From NCBI GenBank assembly GCA_028565635.1, contig JAOXYB010021314.1:1-17269 (forward strand): a stretch of DNA of 17,269 nt, in the 5' to 3' direction. This document shows positions 8,517 through 16,870 of this stretch, piece by piece (the stretch's first letter is position 1; every line of letters begins with the position of its first letter). This stretch comes from Phoronis ovalis. Its lineage: Eukaryota; Phoronida; Phoronidae. The notes beneath the pieces are model-generated. The model saw only the letters and a list, made by a program, of their open reading frames with translations, searched no databases and was not told where the DNA came from. The translations under genes were made by a program, and so were the position numbers.

Positions 8517-8732
8517 TGTTACCTCTCGAGTTTACGTATAAAACAAAAATGTTCAAATGTGCATAAGTTGTTCACAGGACAACTTATCTTTAGCAACCCA
8601 AAGGACTGAATGCTCTCTCTCAAGGAACTTATTACGTAATCAGCCCACTTACTTTAAAGGGCTCAAAAAGGGATAAAGAGGCCATACCTTGAATAAATGC
8701 GAAACAAATAAACAATCATGTTGGCTGTAACA
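8517..8732 (-). repeat. 5' LTR of the BEL/Pao element
   Basis: This 216-bp direct-repeat partner of 3215-3417 has intact ends: on the minus strand it starts TGTTACAGCC and ends GGTAACA, giving a TGTTAC/GTAACA terminal inverted repeat. No clear TATA box or AATAAA is visible on the minus strand. The bases just inside it (8516 and lower) read TAGCTAGGTTTCAAATATCG on the minus strand; no TGG directly abuts the LTR, so I cannot assign a primer tRNA. Confidence 0.94.
8563..8587 (-). other. Perfect 9-bp hairpin in the 5' LTR
   Basis: ATAAGTTGT (8563-8571) and ACAACTTAT (8579-8587) pair perfectly around a 7-base loop. The 3' LTR has the same structure with one mismatch. It could form in the LTR transcript. 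Confidence 0.6.
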
Positions 8733-8784
8733 GAGAGGATCATGTTTTAAGTCTGTTCCACACACCCATATCAAAAATGTTGTA

Positions 8785-9251
8785 AAGTACCCCCGGGCCG
8801 GGGATTATCTATATATAACGTACTTATCAATACACCGTTTGCAATGTAACACAAACTATTAATGCAAACTACACAAAATAATTCATTTAAGGAATTTCAA
8901 CAGCCCGGGAGATTACTAAACAGTAATGTCAGATGGGGATGCTCCGCTGGACGAGGCCCATTTTTTCAGGGTTATGGAATAGATGATGTCCACGGTTTAG
9001 AGCTTAAGTATAGAGGATGTCGTATAAATTCACTCGATTTTTGGTATAGAGAATGTCACTAATTTTTGTTTGGTAAAAATGATGAATATCTAGACATAGA
9101 GGATGTTCATAAAATTTGATTGGAGGGGGGGGTAGGATCCCCCAGGGTGCAATGCTCGCTCTTAAAAATTGCAAATGCTTGCGCCGTAAGTAAAACAAAA
9201 AGGGCGCCAAAAGAAAAAACTATAGAGGAAAATTTTAGTATAGAGGTTGTC
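8785..9251. repeat. GC-ended repeat island with degenerate TATAGAGGATGTC units
   Basis: The island starts with CCCCCGGGCCGGGG (8790-8803) and contains GGCCCATTTTTT (8955-8966). The motif TATAGAGGATGTC recurs with changes at 8978, 9009, 9045, 9095 and 9239, the first four at 31-50-base intervals. A G-rich run (about 9122-9131) and GGATCCCCCAGG follow. I read it as a decayed minisatellite inside a dispersed element. The open frame from 9120 to 9338 crossing it shows no protein family. Confidence 0.5.
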
Positions 9252-9707
9252 AGTGGGTTTGAAATCCCATCCGAGCATACCCGTACGTATCAATATGAAG
9301 TAATCTCCTCGGGGTCAACAGCACATACTGTAATTTAAGGAAATATGTACGGTAAATGGAATGGTTTTCTTAACATGAGCTTTTTTGGGTGTTCATAGAT
9401 TTGCACCAAATGTTGCTGTGAATGATGATCTGATTGGGTGGTCGTCTACTAACACACGGAGACACATACATACGATACGTCTATTATGTAGATCACTTTC
9501 AGTGGATAAATGCAGATTGACTAAACCTATATTCTTGTGGGACTTTACTTGTACAATAAATTAAGGTGCTAAAAATTGGTGCTACGAAATGGACCAAATA
9601 CTCAATAAATGTGATGTGTCTCGAGCCTTTTCAGGATTTTCCGGGCAGCAAACAACGTAGTGTTAAGCTGACTAAATCACAAGCACATAATATGATTGTT
9701 TTATTAT
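9252..9707. other. Non-coding interval, nothing recognised
   Basis: No reading frame, RNA gene or clear repeat was found here on either strand. Confidence 0.5.
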
Positions 9708-10068
9708 CTATCGCCTTTCGAAATTAACAAACACTCACCCGTACGATGAACATTTTCATACAGCGGTACTGCGATCGTCTTAGTTTGTTATTAGTAAGTA
9801 AACAAAATTACAAGTCAACGCGTGCAAACAAGTCAGATGGTTGAAAATCAGTGAAAATACTTGTGAACATCAATGTGTAGATGCCCATGAGTCATGCCAG
9901 GCATCGGACGCCATTACGTTCGCTTCGTTAAGTGCATGTCAACAAAAAACGTTGTGCCACAAGAAATATTTAAATATTTTTCACTTGATAATAACAAACT
10001 AAATCCACCGCAGCATTGCATGCTGTGTGAGAATTTTTATCATTTTTGTTAATTTCGAAAGATGATAG
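9708..10068. mobile_element. MITE-like element, copy 1
   Basis: The left end CTATCGCCTTTCGAAATTAACAAA (9708-9731) is the inverted partner of 10045-10068, with two mismatches in 24 bases. The 361-bp body has no coding capacity. A second, diverged copy lies at 16171-16508 in the same orientation, sharing blocks such as AACAAGTCAGATGGTT and TTTTCACTTGATAATAACAA. Similarity between copies continues about 25 bases beyond the right inverted repeat, so the true boundary may lie further out. No target-site duplication could be fixed and no transposase is present, so the superfamily is unknown. Confidence 0.72.
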
Positions 10069-10218
10069 CTTTTGAATAGGAAAGTGTTACACTGGTAGCC
10101 CAGCTAATAAAAAAGGTTAAGAGCTTAGTCTAATTTTGCTCCAACTTTTCTGTTAAATTGCACTATGACAAATTCAGATCAAATTAATATCGATCCGAAA
10201 CTGTTTTGAAAACATTAG

Positions 10219-10328
10219 ACCGTTTTTGAAGTTGTTTTAGGCACGTTTAAAAATGATCCAAACGAATAGAAATATTCAGACAGTTTTCAAAGTTATTTCA
10301 GACCTGTCTGAAAATGATCCAAACGAAT
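10219..10328. repeat. Short direct duplication, 61-bp period
   Basis: Two diverged copies of about 49 bases, each ending AAAATGATCCAAACGAAT, lie 61 bases apart. An open frame (10253-10453) starts inside the first copy, but the two copies fall in different reading frames relative to it, which argues against a coding repeat. Confidence 0.6.
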
Positions 10329-11039
10329 CAGCATGTCTTCATATTATGACCTTTCCAAATATGGAGCTAGTATCACGTGATCAATTTGGAATTACTTATA
10401 ACGTGTCTCGTTCGTATTTTTACGCAGTTTTGCATTATTTATATATTAGCTAAACGTGGCCGGATTTATTTTGCACCAGAATCACTTTGTGTTATTTTCA
10501 GATATGCGCAGTGACAAATTTGTGCTATATTTGTAATCCAAACACAAGGCAGTTTAATTGCTGTGATGTATTTATCTTTCCTATTTTTGTGTACTTCTCA
10601 GTGAAAACCAGAAAGTGTATTTTCCATGAATTGAAACATTGCGAAAATTCGTTGTACCGAATTTCTCGTAAACAAATTGACGCGAATATTATGCAATAAT
10701 ATTCCACCTGTTTTGCTTTGTAAAATCTCTGTTCAGAATTTCAACATTTTTCTTGAGAAAGAATTTTGGTAATTTCATATCCAGCCGATTAGTTGTCCCT
10801 TTTTTACTTTTTCATTTCGATCCAGGTCGTTTTATAGAAGAAATTTGTTCTTTCCAGTGATATCAAAAACTCTGGTCTTAATCCGCTATGGATCACAATA
10901 TTGCTAACTACATTTATTTAAAATAATTTATTGTTCCGTGTCCCAGCTAGGTTTCATGTACGAAAAGAATGGCATCATGTACTAACAGAATCAATATGTG
11001 CCAGCAAGCAATGAACTCTGAGTTCATTATTACTAAATT
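10329..11039. other. Non-coding interval with a perfect 19-bp palindrome
   Basis: Two short plus-strand open frames (ending at 10453 and 10699) show no family signature. At 11010-11028 AATGAACTCTGAGTTCATT is a perfect palindrome with 9-base arms and a single central base. Confidence 0.5.
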
Positions 11040-11255
11040 CTGTCCGTCAAAGTCTCTCGGCAGCGCGCCACCCTCCTCCGGGGCCTTAGCTAGGCGGTTT
11101 TTGCTACCCGGCAAACCTGCCTCCAAGCCGTTGTGTGATCTGAGCGAAGGGACGGTGTACGAAAATTGTTCGAGAAATTGATAAACGCGGCAAGGTCGCC
11201 TTCAGACAATTTCCGAGGTGCACGATCGTGTCTCGTGTCTCGTGTCTCGTGTATG
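11040..11255. other. CpG-rich patch with a 7-bp microsatellite
   Basis: About 21 CpG dinucleotides occur in roughly 210 bases, in strong contrast to the AT-rich surroundings. The right edge is four tandem copies of CGTGTCT (11227-11254, the last with one change). Open frames cross it on both strands (10969-11181 plus, 11090-11305 minus) without recognisable products. It could be a promoter-associated CpG island, part of an exon, or a GC-rich repeat fragment. Confidence 0.5.
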
Positions 11256-11490
11256 CCAACAATTTTGTGTTGTAAATGCAGGAATGATATAATGCCTAAC
11301 AACATTTCAAACTCCAGAAGTTTGCAATATACCGTGTTTTTTAAAGAAAGCTCTTATTTCACAATTCAGCGTTAGAAGTTTACGTTGCCGACAATAAGCA
11401 TTCAAAATCACTCTGGGCACCATTTCATCACACTGGTCATTTGAAAATTATCTTGATTCCTTTATGTATGTGCTAAAAGCGCACAGGTGA

Positions 11491-11632
11491 TACTTTATTA
11501 ACATCCACCGACACTCACCTTAAAATCGCTGACAAGCACAGAGTTCGTATCCAACAAATTTAGTCAGTATACATCGAACTGGCTGAGTGCTCAACTACGG
11601 TGTGTGATAGTCGGTGGACGTTTATTAGCAGC
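11491..11632. repeat. Imperfect palindromic element of about 140 bp
   Basis: TTAACATCCACCGACACTCAC on the left (within 11496-11519) and the right arm containing GTCGGTGGACGTTTATTAG (11610-11628) are inverted repeats with a perfect TCCACCGAC core. Inner segments near AGAGTTCG and CGAACTGG also pair weakly. It has no coding capacity and may be a small foldback or MITE-type element. Confidence 0.55.
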
Positions 11633-12307
11633 CCTGACATCCATTCAGGTGTTTATGATGTACATAAACATTGAAATAGGAATATAATAATGTTACAGGT
11701 GGGAATATTGGCTTTTTACTTACGGGAGACAAACTGATATACCCCCTGCAATAGTAACGTGGTTTTGCTATCCTAGGTGTTAGCGAAACAAACAATTCCT
11801 AAAAATGACACATTCGAAAACTCTGAAGTTTGTAATCCTGTTAAGTACCATATTTCTGCTTACAAATGTACGGGAGAGTTGTATAACATTTTGTAAAATT
11901 GTTACGGAAGGCCACTTAGTGTAAGTGGTGTCGTGACTCATAGAATTCCAACAGTATCATGTACTTATTTAAAATAAACTAATTTGAATGTTCCTTTATT
12001 GTACCGCCCGTAGACAGGACTGCCTACCATCAACAGACTCGATCTGAAATTGCCTAGCAAAAACATTTTCCCGCAAGCACGGACCAAGTTTATCTAGCAC
12101 ACTAGATATACAAATAAACAAAATCAGTTATCCTGGCAGAGATGATTTATAATAGAATAGTGTTCATTGATAGGATTTCTACAGAGCTGATTGCGGGTCA
12201 TCGATTTTAAACAGTCGTGTTTTTAATGAATTAACGTAACGTAAGCCCTTGATAAATAATAATTTGATAAAAACACGCACTTAACTAGATAGCCTTTTAG
12301 CAAAGGC
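11633..12307. other. Non-coding interval, nothing recognised
   Basis: No credible coding sequence, RNA gene or repeat was found by reading both strands. Confidence 0.45.
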
Positions 12308-12848
12308 AGGGTTGCTCATATTGGCTTTTATGAACGTTAAATGACATCCAAATTACCTTTCAACATCATTTTTAGAATTTTGACCTTTGACCCCTAAATG
12401 ACCTTTTGACCTCCAAGGTCAGCAATGACCTACCCTGGGGAAGTCAAACCTCAAATATCATCTCCTCACCTACAACAGACTTCGAGATATGGCTTAGTGA
12501 ATTTTGGACGATCGATAAATTAATTGAAAACATGCCAAAAAATAAAAAAACAAACTTTTAGTACTGAAACATTTTAAAAAGTCATCAAAATTACTTTGTC
12601 GTAACTTAACACCATCATTTTTGAACATTTTGATCAATTTTCAAAATTTGACCTTTGACCTTCAAATGACCTTTTGACCTCAAGATCAACAATGGCCTAC
12701 CCCAGGGATGTCATACATCAAGTATCAAGTTCCTAGCTGTAACCGTCTTCGAGAAATAGCTTGATGAAAATTGGAAGAAAAAAAAGGAAAAGAAAAAGAA
12801 GAAAGAAATCGTACAATACCAATAGGCTTGCCTTGTAGGAGCAACCCT
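12308..12848. repeat. Dispersed repeat with inverted ends and two internal direct copies rich in AGGTCA-like half-sites
   Basis: AGGGTTGCTC (12308-12317) and GAGCAACCCT (12839-12848) are a perfect 10-base inverted pair. Two diverged internal copies, about 12345-12520 and 12590-12775, share TGACCTTTGACC, AAATGACCTTTTGACCTC, the CTACCCxxGGG region and CTTCGAGA. Each TGACCTTTGACC reads on the minus strand as a DR1-type pair of nuclear-receptor half-sites; in copy 1, AGGTCA-GCAA-TGACCT (12416-12431) is an inverted pair. A purine run of GAAA/AAGAA type (about 12772-12809) precedes the right end. The half-sites may simply be part of the repeat consensus. Confidence 0.6.
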
Positions 12849-13029
12849 AATTAGTAAATAAATGTTAAATAATTCTAAAATGGTAATCAATGAAGCTGAA
12901 AAAATGTCCACTCTATAAAATCATGTAACAAGTCTATAACAACTGTAACAAGCATATATATGGTAATAACCAACAGACTACACAATTGCGTAAAATCACT
13001 GCGACTGTCCTAACGGAGATAAGAGCACG

Positions 13030-13455
13030 AACCCAGATATTTCGCCAGGATAACTATCAGCGGTTACTAATAATAAATGTGTGTGTGTATGTGTACCCCA
13101 TGTAAAATGTTCTACATATCATAGGGAGAGGAAAAGGATACATACATTTTTTAAAAAGCCAACGAATAAGATTCTCTATTGTAATAGAATTGGAAATAAC
13201 ACGTACACAAACAGCATGCTGCAACACATGAATACTTAAATTATTTTAATGCTGCCTGCTTTGTCCTAAATATCTAAGCTTAATATATTCTATCCACGAT
13301 TCATTTCTTTGCGTCATACCATAGAATGTTTGTTCACTGACAATCGTTATCAGTGCTTCACGTGATAAGGTAATACTTAGCAATTTGTTGGCCCCTCTCG
13401 ATACCAAATGACGTTAGTTAACTGCAGTGACTACACGTAAGTATTTCTTGTTTTA
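13030..13455 (+). repeat. Tandem duplication, upstream copy, with E-box and consensus splice donor
   Basis: This copy aligns with about 13530-13950 at an offset near 498 bases. The most conserved block contains CGTTATCAGTG, the palindromic E-box CACGTG (13359-13364), CCCTCTCG, GTTAGTTAACTGCAGTG and the donor-like ACGTAAGTATTTCTTG, with GT at 13437-13438. The sequence before the donor has no shared open frame, so if transcribed it would be a non-coding first exon. A transposon-derived tandem repeat is the alternative. Confidence 0.6.
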
Positions 13456-13529
13456 GATTGGCTTTCCAATTTAATACCTAAATTTCTAAACAATTTTTTC
13501 CCTATATTGACTTATATCAGGAGTAACCC

Positions 13530-13950
13530 GAACCATTTGGAAAACCCAGCTTAAATACAGCTTGTCACTGGTTAAAAACGGGGACACTGGCTGACCTGAC
13601 TTGATAACATGTACTACTTCTCATTGGGAGAACAAAAATTGTAAAAAGTCAGCAGATTATCTTATAATAGAATCGGAAGTAACAAATATACAACAATCAA
13701 GCTACAACAAATGAGCCACTAAAATCCTTTAAAAATGTTGACTTTTCTAAATATGAAATTGTTGTCTCTGTAAATGTTTCAGTTTCCACGATTAATTAGT
13801 TTGCATCATTTCTTAATTTCTAGACTGACATATACAGTTTATCGTTATCAGTGTTTCACGTGATGACGCGATAGTTAGCAATTCACCTGGACCCTCTCGG
13901 CACCTAATGATGTTAGTTGACTGCAGTGCTTGAACGTAAGTATTTCTTGC
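13530..13950 (+). repeat. Tandem duplication, downstream copy, with E-box and consensus splice donor
   Basis: The partner of 13030-13455 has CACGTG at 13857-13862 and GTAAGTATTTCTTG beginning at 13936. The 14 bases from the donor onward are identical in the two copies, while regions upstream have diverged strongly. An ATG 26-28 bases before the donor occurs in both copies, but in this copy its frame reaches TGA before the donor. Confidence 0.6.
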
Positions 13951-15728
13951 CTAATTTTGTCTTTCTGTAATCTTTACTAAAAAGGAATGTAGGTCTTACG
14001 CCCTACATATTTAACAGGTACTGATGGATAATGTTAAAGCCTCGTCGCTCGATCATTCATTTGCATAATTTATGTTTCGTACTTAACAAGCGTTCACCTA
14101 TAGTAGAGAAGAAACTTGTAAAAATATTCGATTTCGTAGCACCCCTGGTATACCTCTCCACATTTGGTATCATTGGATAGGGAATTTGTACAGATTAAGG
14201 ATTTTGCTCTTGTCTATATTGTCAGGTGGGTAGGGAACGCGCTGCGTGACGATTTCCAAGGTGACACGTACTTTTAAATGATGAGTTCTAGTTTTGATTA
14301 GATTTAAAGAAGGATGCATCATTTTCTACTATTTAACATATTTTTATTGTAGTAATATATGTTTCACATTTGTTTTTGTTTCTTTGTTAACTGTACATTT
14401 ATAACTATCTTTGTATGTTAATATAAACAGTATGGTAAAAATTCTATCAAAGAAAGCTGGTATCAGTAATATTTCATACTAGATCTAGATAATGTAAACG
14501 CGTTCACTTATTGATAGCCCCGCAGTTGCTCTATGTGAATGGATTACGTAAACAACATTACAAACATTTAATTTGACAACGTTATTAATTCCAGAAATAA
14601 TATTACATTGAATCAACTAATGTTTTATTGTATACTGATTTAGTTGTTGCAATGACATTATTAACATTGTTATACATCTGTTTATTTATCTTAATTCTAT
14701 TTTATAATACAGGGCTGTTATAGCAACTTTTAAAATAATAATACAATAATACTGTTTGTACCGTCTTCAAACATAGTTGCACAAAAGGATGAATAGTAGA
14801 TACGTTGATTCATTTACATATGAAAATACTTGAAATAAACTAAACAATTATAAGTATGTAGCCGAAGAAAGAAACAGAAGCCTATAAAAAATATGGACAG
14901 TGATTCGATTGTACACATGAAGAAGATGTTTGATTTTCATTAGAAAATGACGAAGCGTTGATTTCTATCGAAAGTGTAAAATCATTCCAACTTGTCTATA
15001 ATAATTGAATTGCGAAAGATAAACTATTTCAATATTAAACAACCTGCCCGGCAGTCACTTGTGTATAGGGTTGGTCTACATGCACGAACATAGGTTTTAA
15101 ATAAGCCACTATTTAGTTAAATATATACCCTAAACACGGAAAGCACGTTACGTGCCTGGTTGCAAGAAATGCGATGATTAATTCAATGTGAAGTTTTTGA
15201 AGGCTACTGTAATTATGCACCATTGTATCTTACATATACCGCAATCATGACGAGATAAGCCATTTAACGGGATCATGTATCACACATGGTATACACGTTA
15301 TTATTATCACAGATACAATGACAAACAGGTGCATCCGAGTTTTGATTATTTTATTCTTTTTAATGTATTATAGTATACAAAATATGAATCACAATACATT
15401 GAGCCACTAACACAAGTTAAATAGCATTAACACGTCTATTAAATAATACATATACATTGTTATTTTCTTCAGTATATTCTAAACTTTTACTGTACATACA
15501 CATCTTGTATTTTATTATTGTCAACAAATCCAAATGTTTAAATTACTCATCATTCATTCTGAATGAACAGTGCCACAAGATATATATTAACCAAATTGTC
15601 CAATTTTTGAAATAGTTCATTCAAAACAGCTCCAGCTTTTTTTACAAAATAAAAGTAAAATCCTAGTTCTTGGTAAAGGCTGGAGTGTTACTGATCATAT
15701 TTTTAGAATAGCGTTTTCTGTCACAAAA
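13951..15728. other. Long AT-rich non-coding interval
   Basis: Very AT-rich sequence with no substantial open frame on either strand. An acceptor-like TTTGATTTTCATTAG followed by about 20 open codons at 14943-15007 is noted but not supported as an exon. Confidence 0.5.
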
Positions 15729-15933
15729 GGGGCCCATTTTTTAAATGTTCTTGCGGAACTTTAAAACAAATCTCGAAAAAAAGACCCATTTTCCGGATTC
15801 TGCTGAAAAGTGGACCCATTTTTAGGGACATTTCTGTGAAAAGTGGACCCATTTTTAGGGATTTATTGGTGAAAAATTGACCCATTTAGGCGACACCCCT
15901 GTATTCATCATATATGTAAGTGCCCCCCCCCCC
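15729..15933. repeat. Degenerate minisatellite island of GGACCCATTTTTAGGG units, ending in C11
   Basis: Units centred on GGCCCATTTTTT (15731-15742) and GACCCATT recur near 15783, 15813, 15846 and 15880. The last four are spaced 30-34 bases apart, usually preceded by GTGAAAAGTG. The island is followed by a run of 11 C (15923-15933) and GG. It shares GGCCCATTTTTT with the island at 8785-9251. Confidence 0.65.
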
Positions 15934-16170
15934 GGATAAAGGTGAGTAAAAAAAATATTCAATGATACAAACTTCATTATTCAGACTGAGTCCAGTCTAC
16001 TACTACTACGTGTCTCTAGTTTACAAGCTGTAGAAACTGCAGAAACTGTAATGGAACACACCACTAATTCACCTCCCGTCCGTTATAATAAGGAATTGAC
16101 GTATTTCGACATTAAATAAAAATATTACCAAACTCTCACCGACATCTGGGATTAGATATTTTTCAAAATT
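15934..16170. other. Non-coding interval, nothing recognised
   Basis: Short AT-rich spacer between the C-run and the second MITE-like copy. Nothing further is seen. Confidence 0.45.
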
Positions 16171-16508
16171 TATCGTCTTTCGAAGTTAACAAACTCTTAC
16201 CCGTACGCCCGTCCAATGATATCTTTCAATACCCCTACGGTACTAGTTTGTTATTATCAAGTGCAAAGTACAAATCTATGAGTGTAAACAAGTCAGATGG
16301 TTAACAATCAGTTAAACATTAATGCAGACGCCCGGGAATGCCATTACGGTCCCTTCATATTTATTGAGTTAAAATTCAACAAATTTAAATTTAAATGTTG
16401 TGCGACATGAAATATTTATATATTTTCACTTGATAATAACAAATTAAAACCATCGAAGCATTGCGGCATAAGACTTTTCATCCTTTTTGTTAATTTCGGA
16501 AGATGATA
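16171..16508. mobile_element. MITE-like element, copy 2
   Basis: TATCGTCTTTCGAAGTTAACAAA (16171-16193) and 16486-16508 form inverted ends with three mismatches in 23 bases. The body matches copy 1 (9708-10068) in order and orientation, including AAACAAGTCAGATGGTT, GCCATTACG and TTTTCACTTGATAATAACAA, with several indels. Shared sequence extends to about 16531 beyond the right end, as in copy 1. Confidence 0.72.
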
Positions 16509-16531
16509 GTTTTTGAATAAGAAAGTGTTAG

Positions 16532-16870
16532 GACCAATACGTCAGATATTTGGGCCCATTATTAAGACCAGAATCAGTCCTGATTTCCGGAGTTTGCGCT
16601 GCCCCTTAAACAACTTCTGATGGGTAAGGCTCGCGAATGTCATAATTCCATATATGAGTTAAAATATTATACCCCCGGGATTATACTCCTGGTGCTGCGT
16701 CACCATTTTGATGATTTACAACTCCTGCACTGGCATATAGACACAAAAATACACAAACACTACCCTAAACATGTACTTATTGGCTATATCCGTCCTCCGG
16801 AGAAAGTAGGCTGTAGTTGCTGTCCATTCCAAACATTCTCATTTTGCCGTCTCTGCGTGTATGAATAATA
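16532..16870. repeat. Possible GC-ended dispersed repeat fragment
   Basis: CCCCCGGGATTAT (16672-16684) resembles the CCCCGGGCCGGGGATTAT end at 8791-8808. The segment to 16850 is less AT-rich than its surroundings. The 82-codon plus-strand open frame (16620-16868) is Cys-rich near its end (CSCCPFQTFSFCRLC) but matches no zinc-finger pattern I know, and I do not call it a gene. Confidence 0.35.

Larger units (their letters stand above)
3215..8732 (-). mobile_element. Decayed BEL/Pao LTR retrotransposon
   Basis: The element is bounded by direct repeats 3215-3417 and 8517-8732, which are its LTRs. Internal minus-strand fragments occur in BEL/Pao order: coiled-coil gag with the DUF1759 region, zinc knuckles, aspartic protease (DUF1758), reverse transcriptase, H2C2 integrase zinc domain, integrase core, DUF5641. 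At about 5.5 kb it is somewhat short, and at least two internal deletions account for part of this. More than a dozen stops or frame changes break the polyprotein, so no autonomous activity is expected. By eye the LTRs differ at about seven aligned positions plus two length differences. No matching target-site duplication is visible. No envelope gene was seen, so nothing suggests an endogenous retrovirus. Confidence 0.95.

Noticed and set aside
3215-8732. Possibility that the LTR element is an endogenous retrovirus
   Set aside because: No envelope-like frame between integrase/DUF5641 and the 3' LTR (only 160 bases), and every domain matches BEL/Pao retrotransposons.
10253-10699. Two consecutive plus-strand open frames
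   Set aside because: No domain signature; the first begins inside a short duplication whose copies are in different frames.
12711-12911. Minus-strand frame with a run of phenylalanines
   Set aside because: Produced by translating the purine-rich simple tract inside the repeat at 12308-12848.
14943-15007. Acceptor-like TTTGATTTTCATTAG followed by a short open frame ending at TGA
   Set aside because: Only about 20 codons, no homologue recognised, and no clear poly(A) signal or donor partner.
16794-16856. Short minus-strand frame MRMFGMDSNYSLLSPEDGYSQ-like, 21 codons
   Set aside because: Too short to support, ends at a stop with no convincing donor, and lies in what is probably a repeat fragment.
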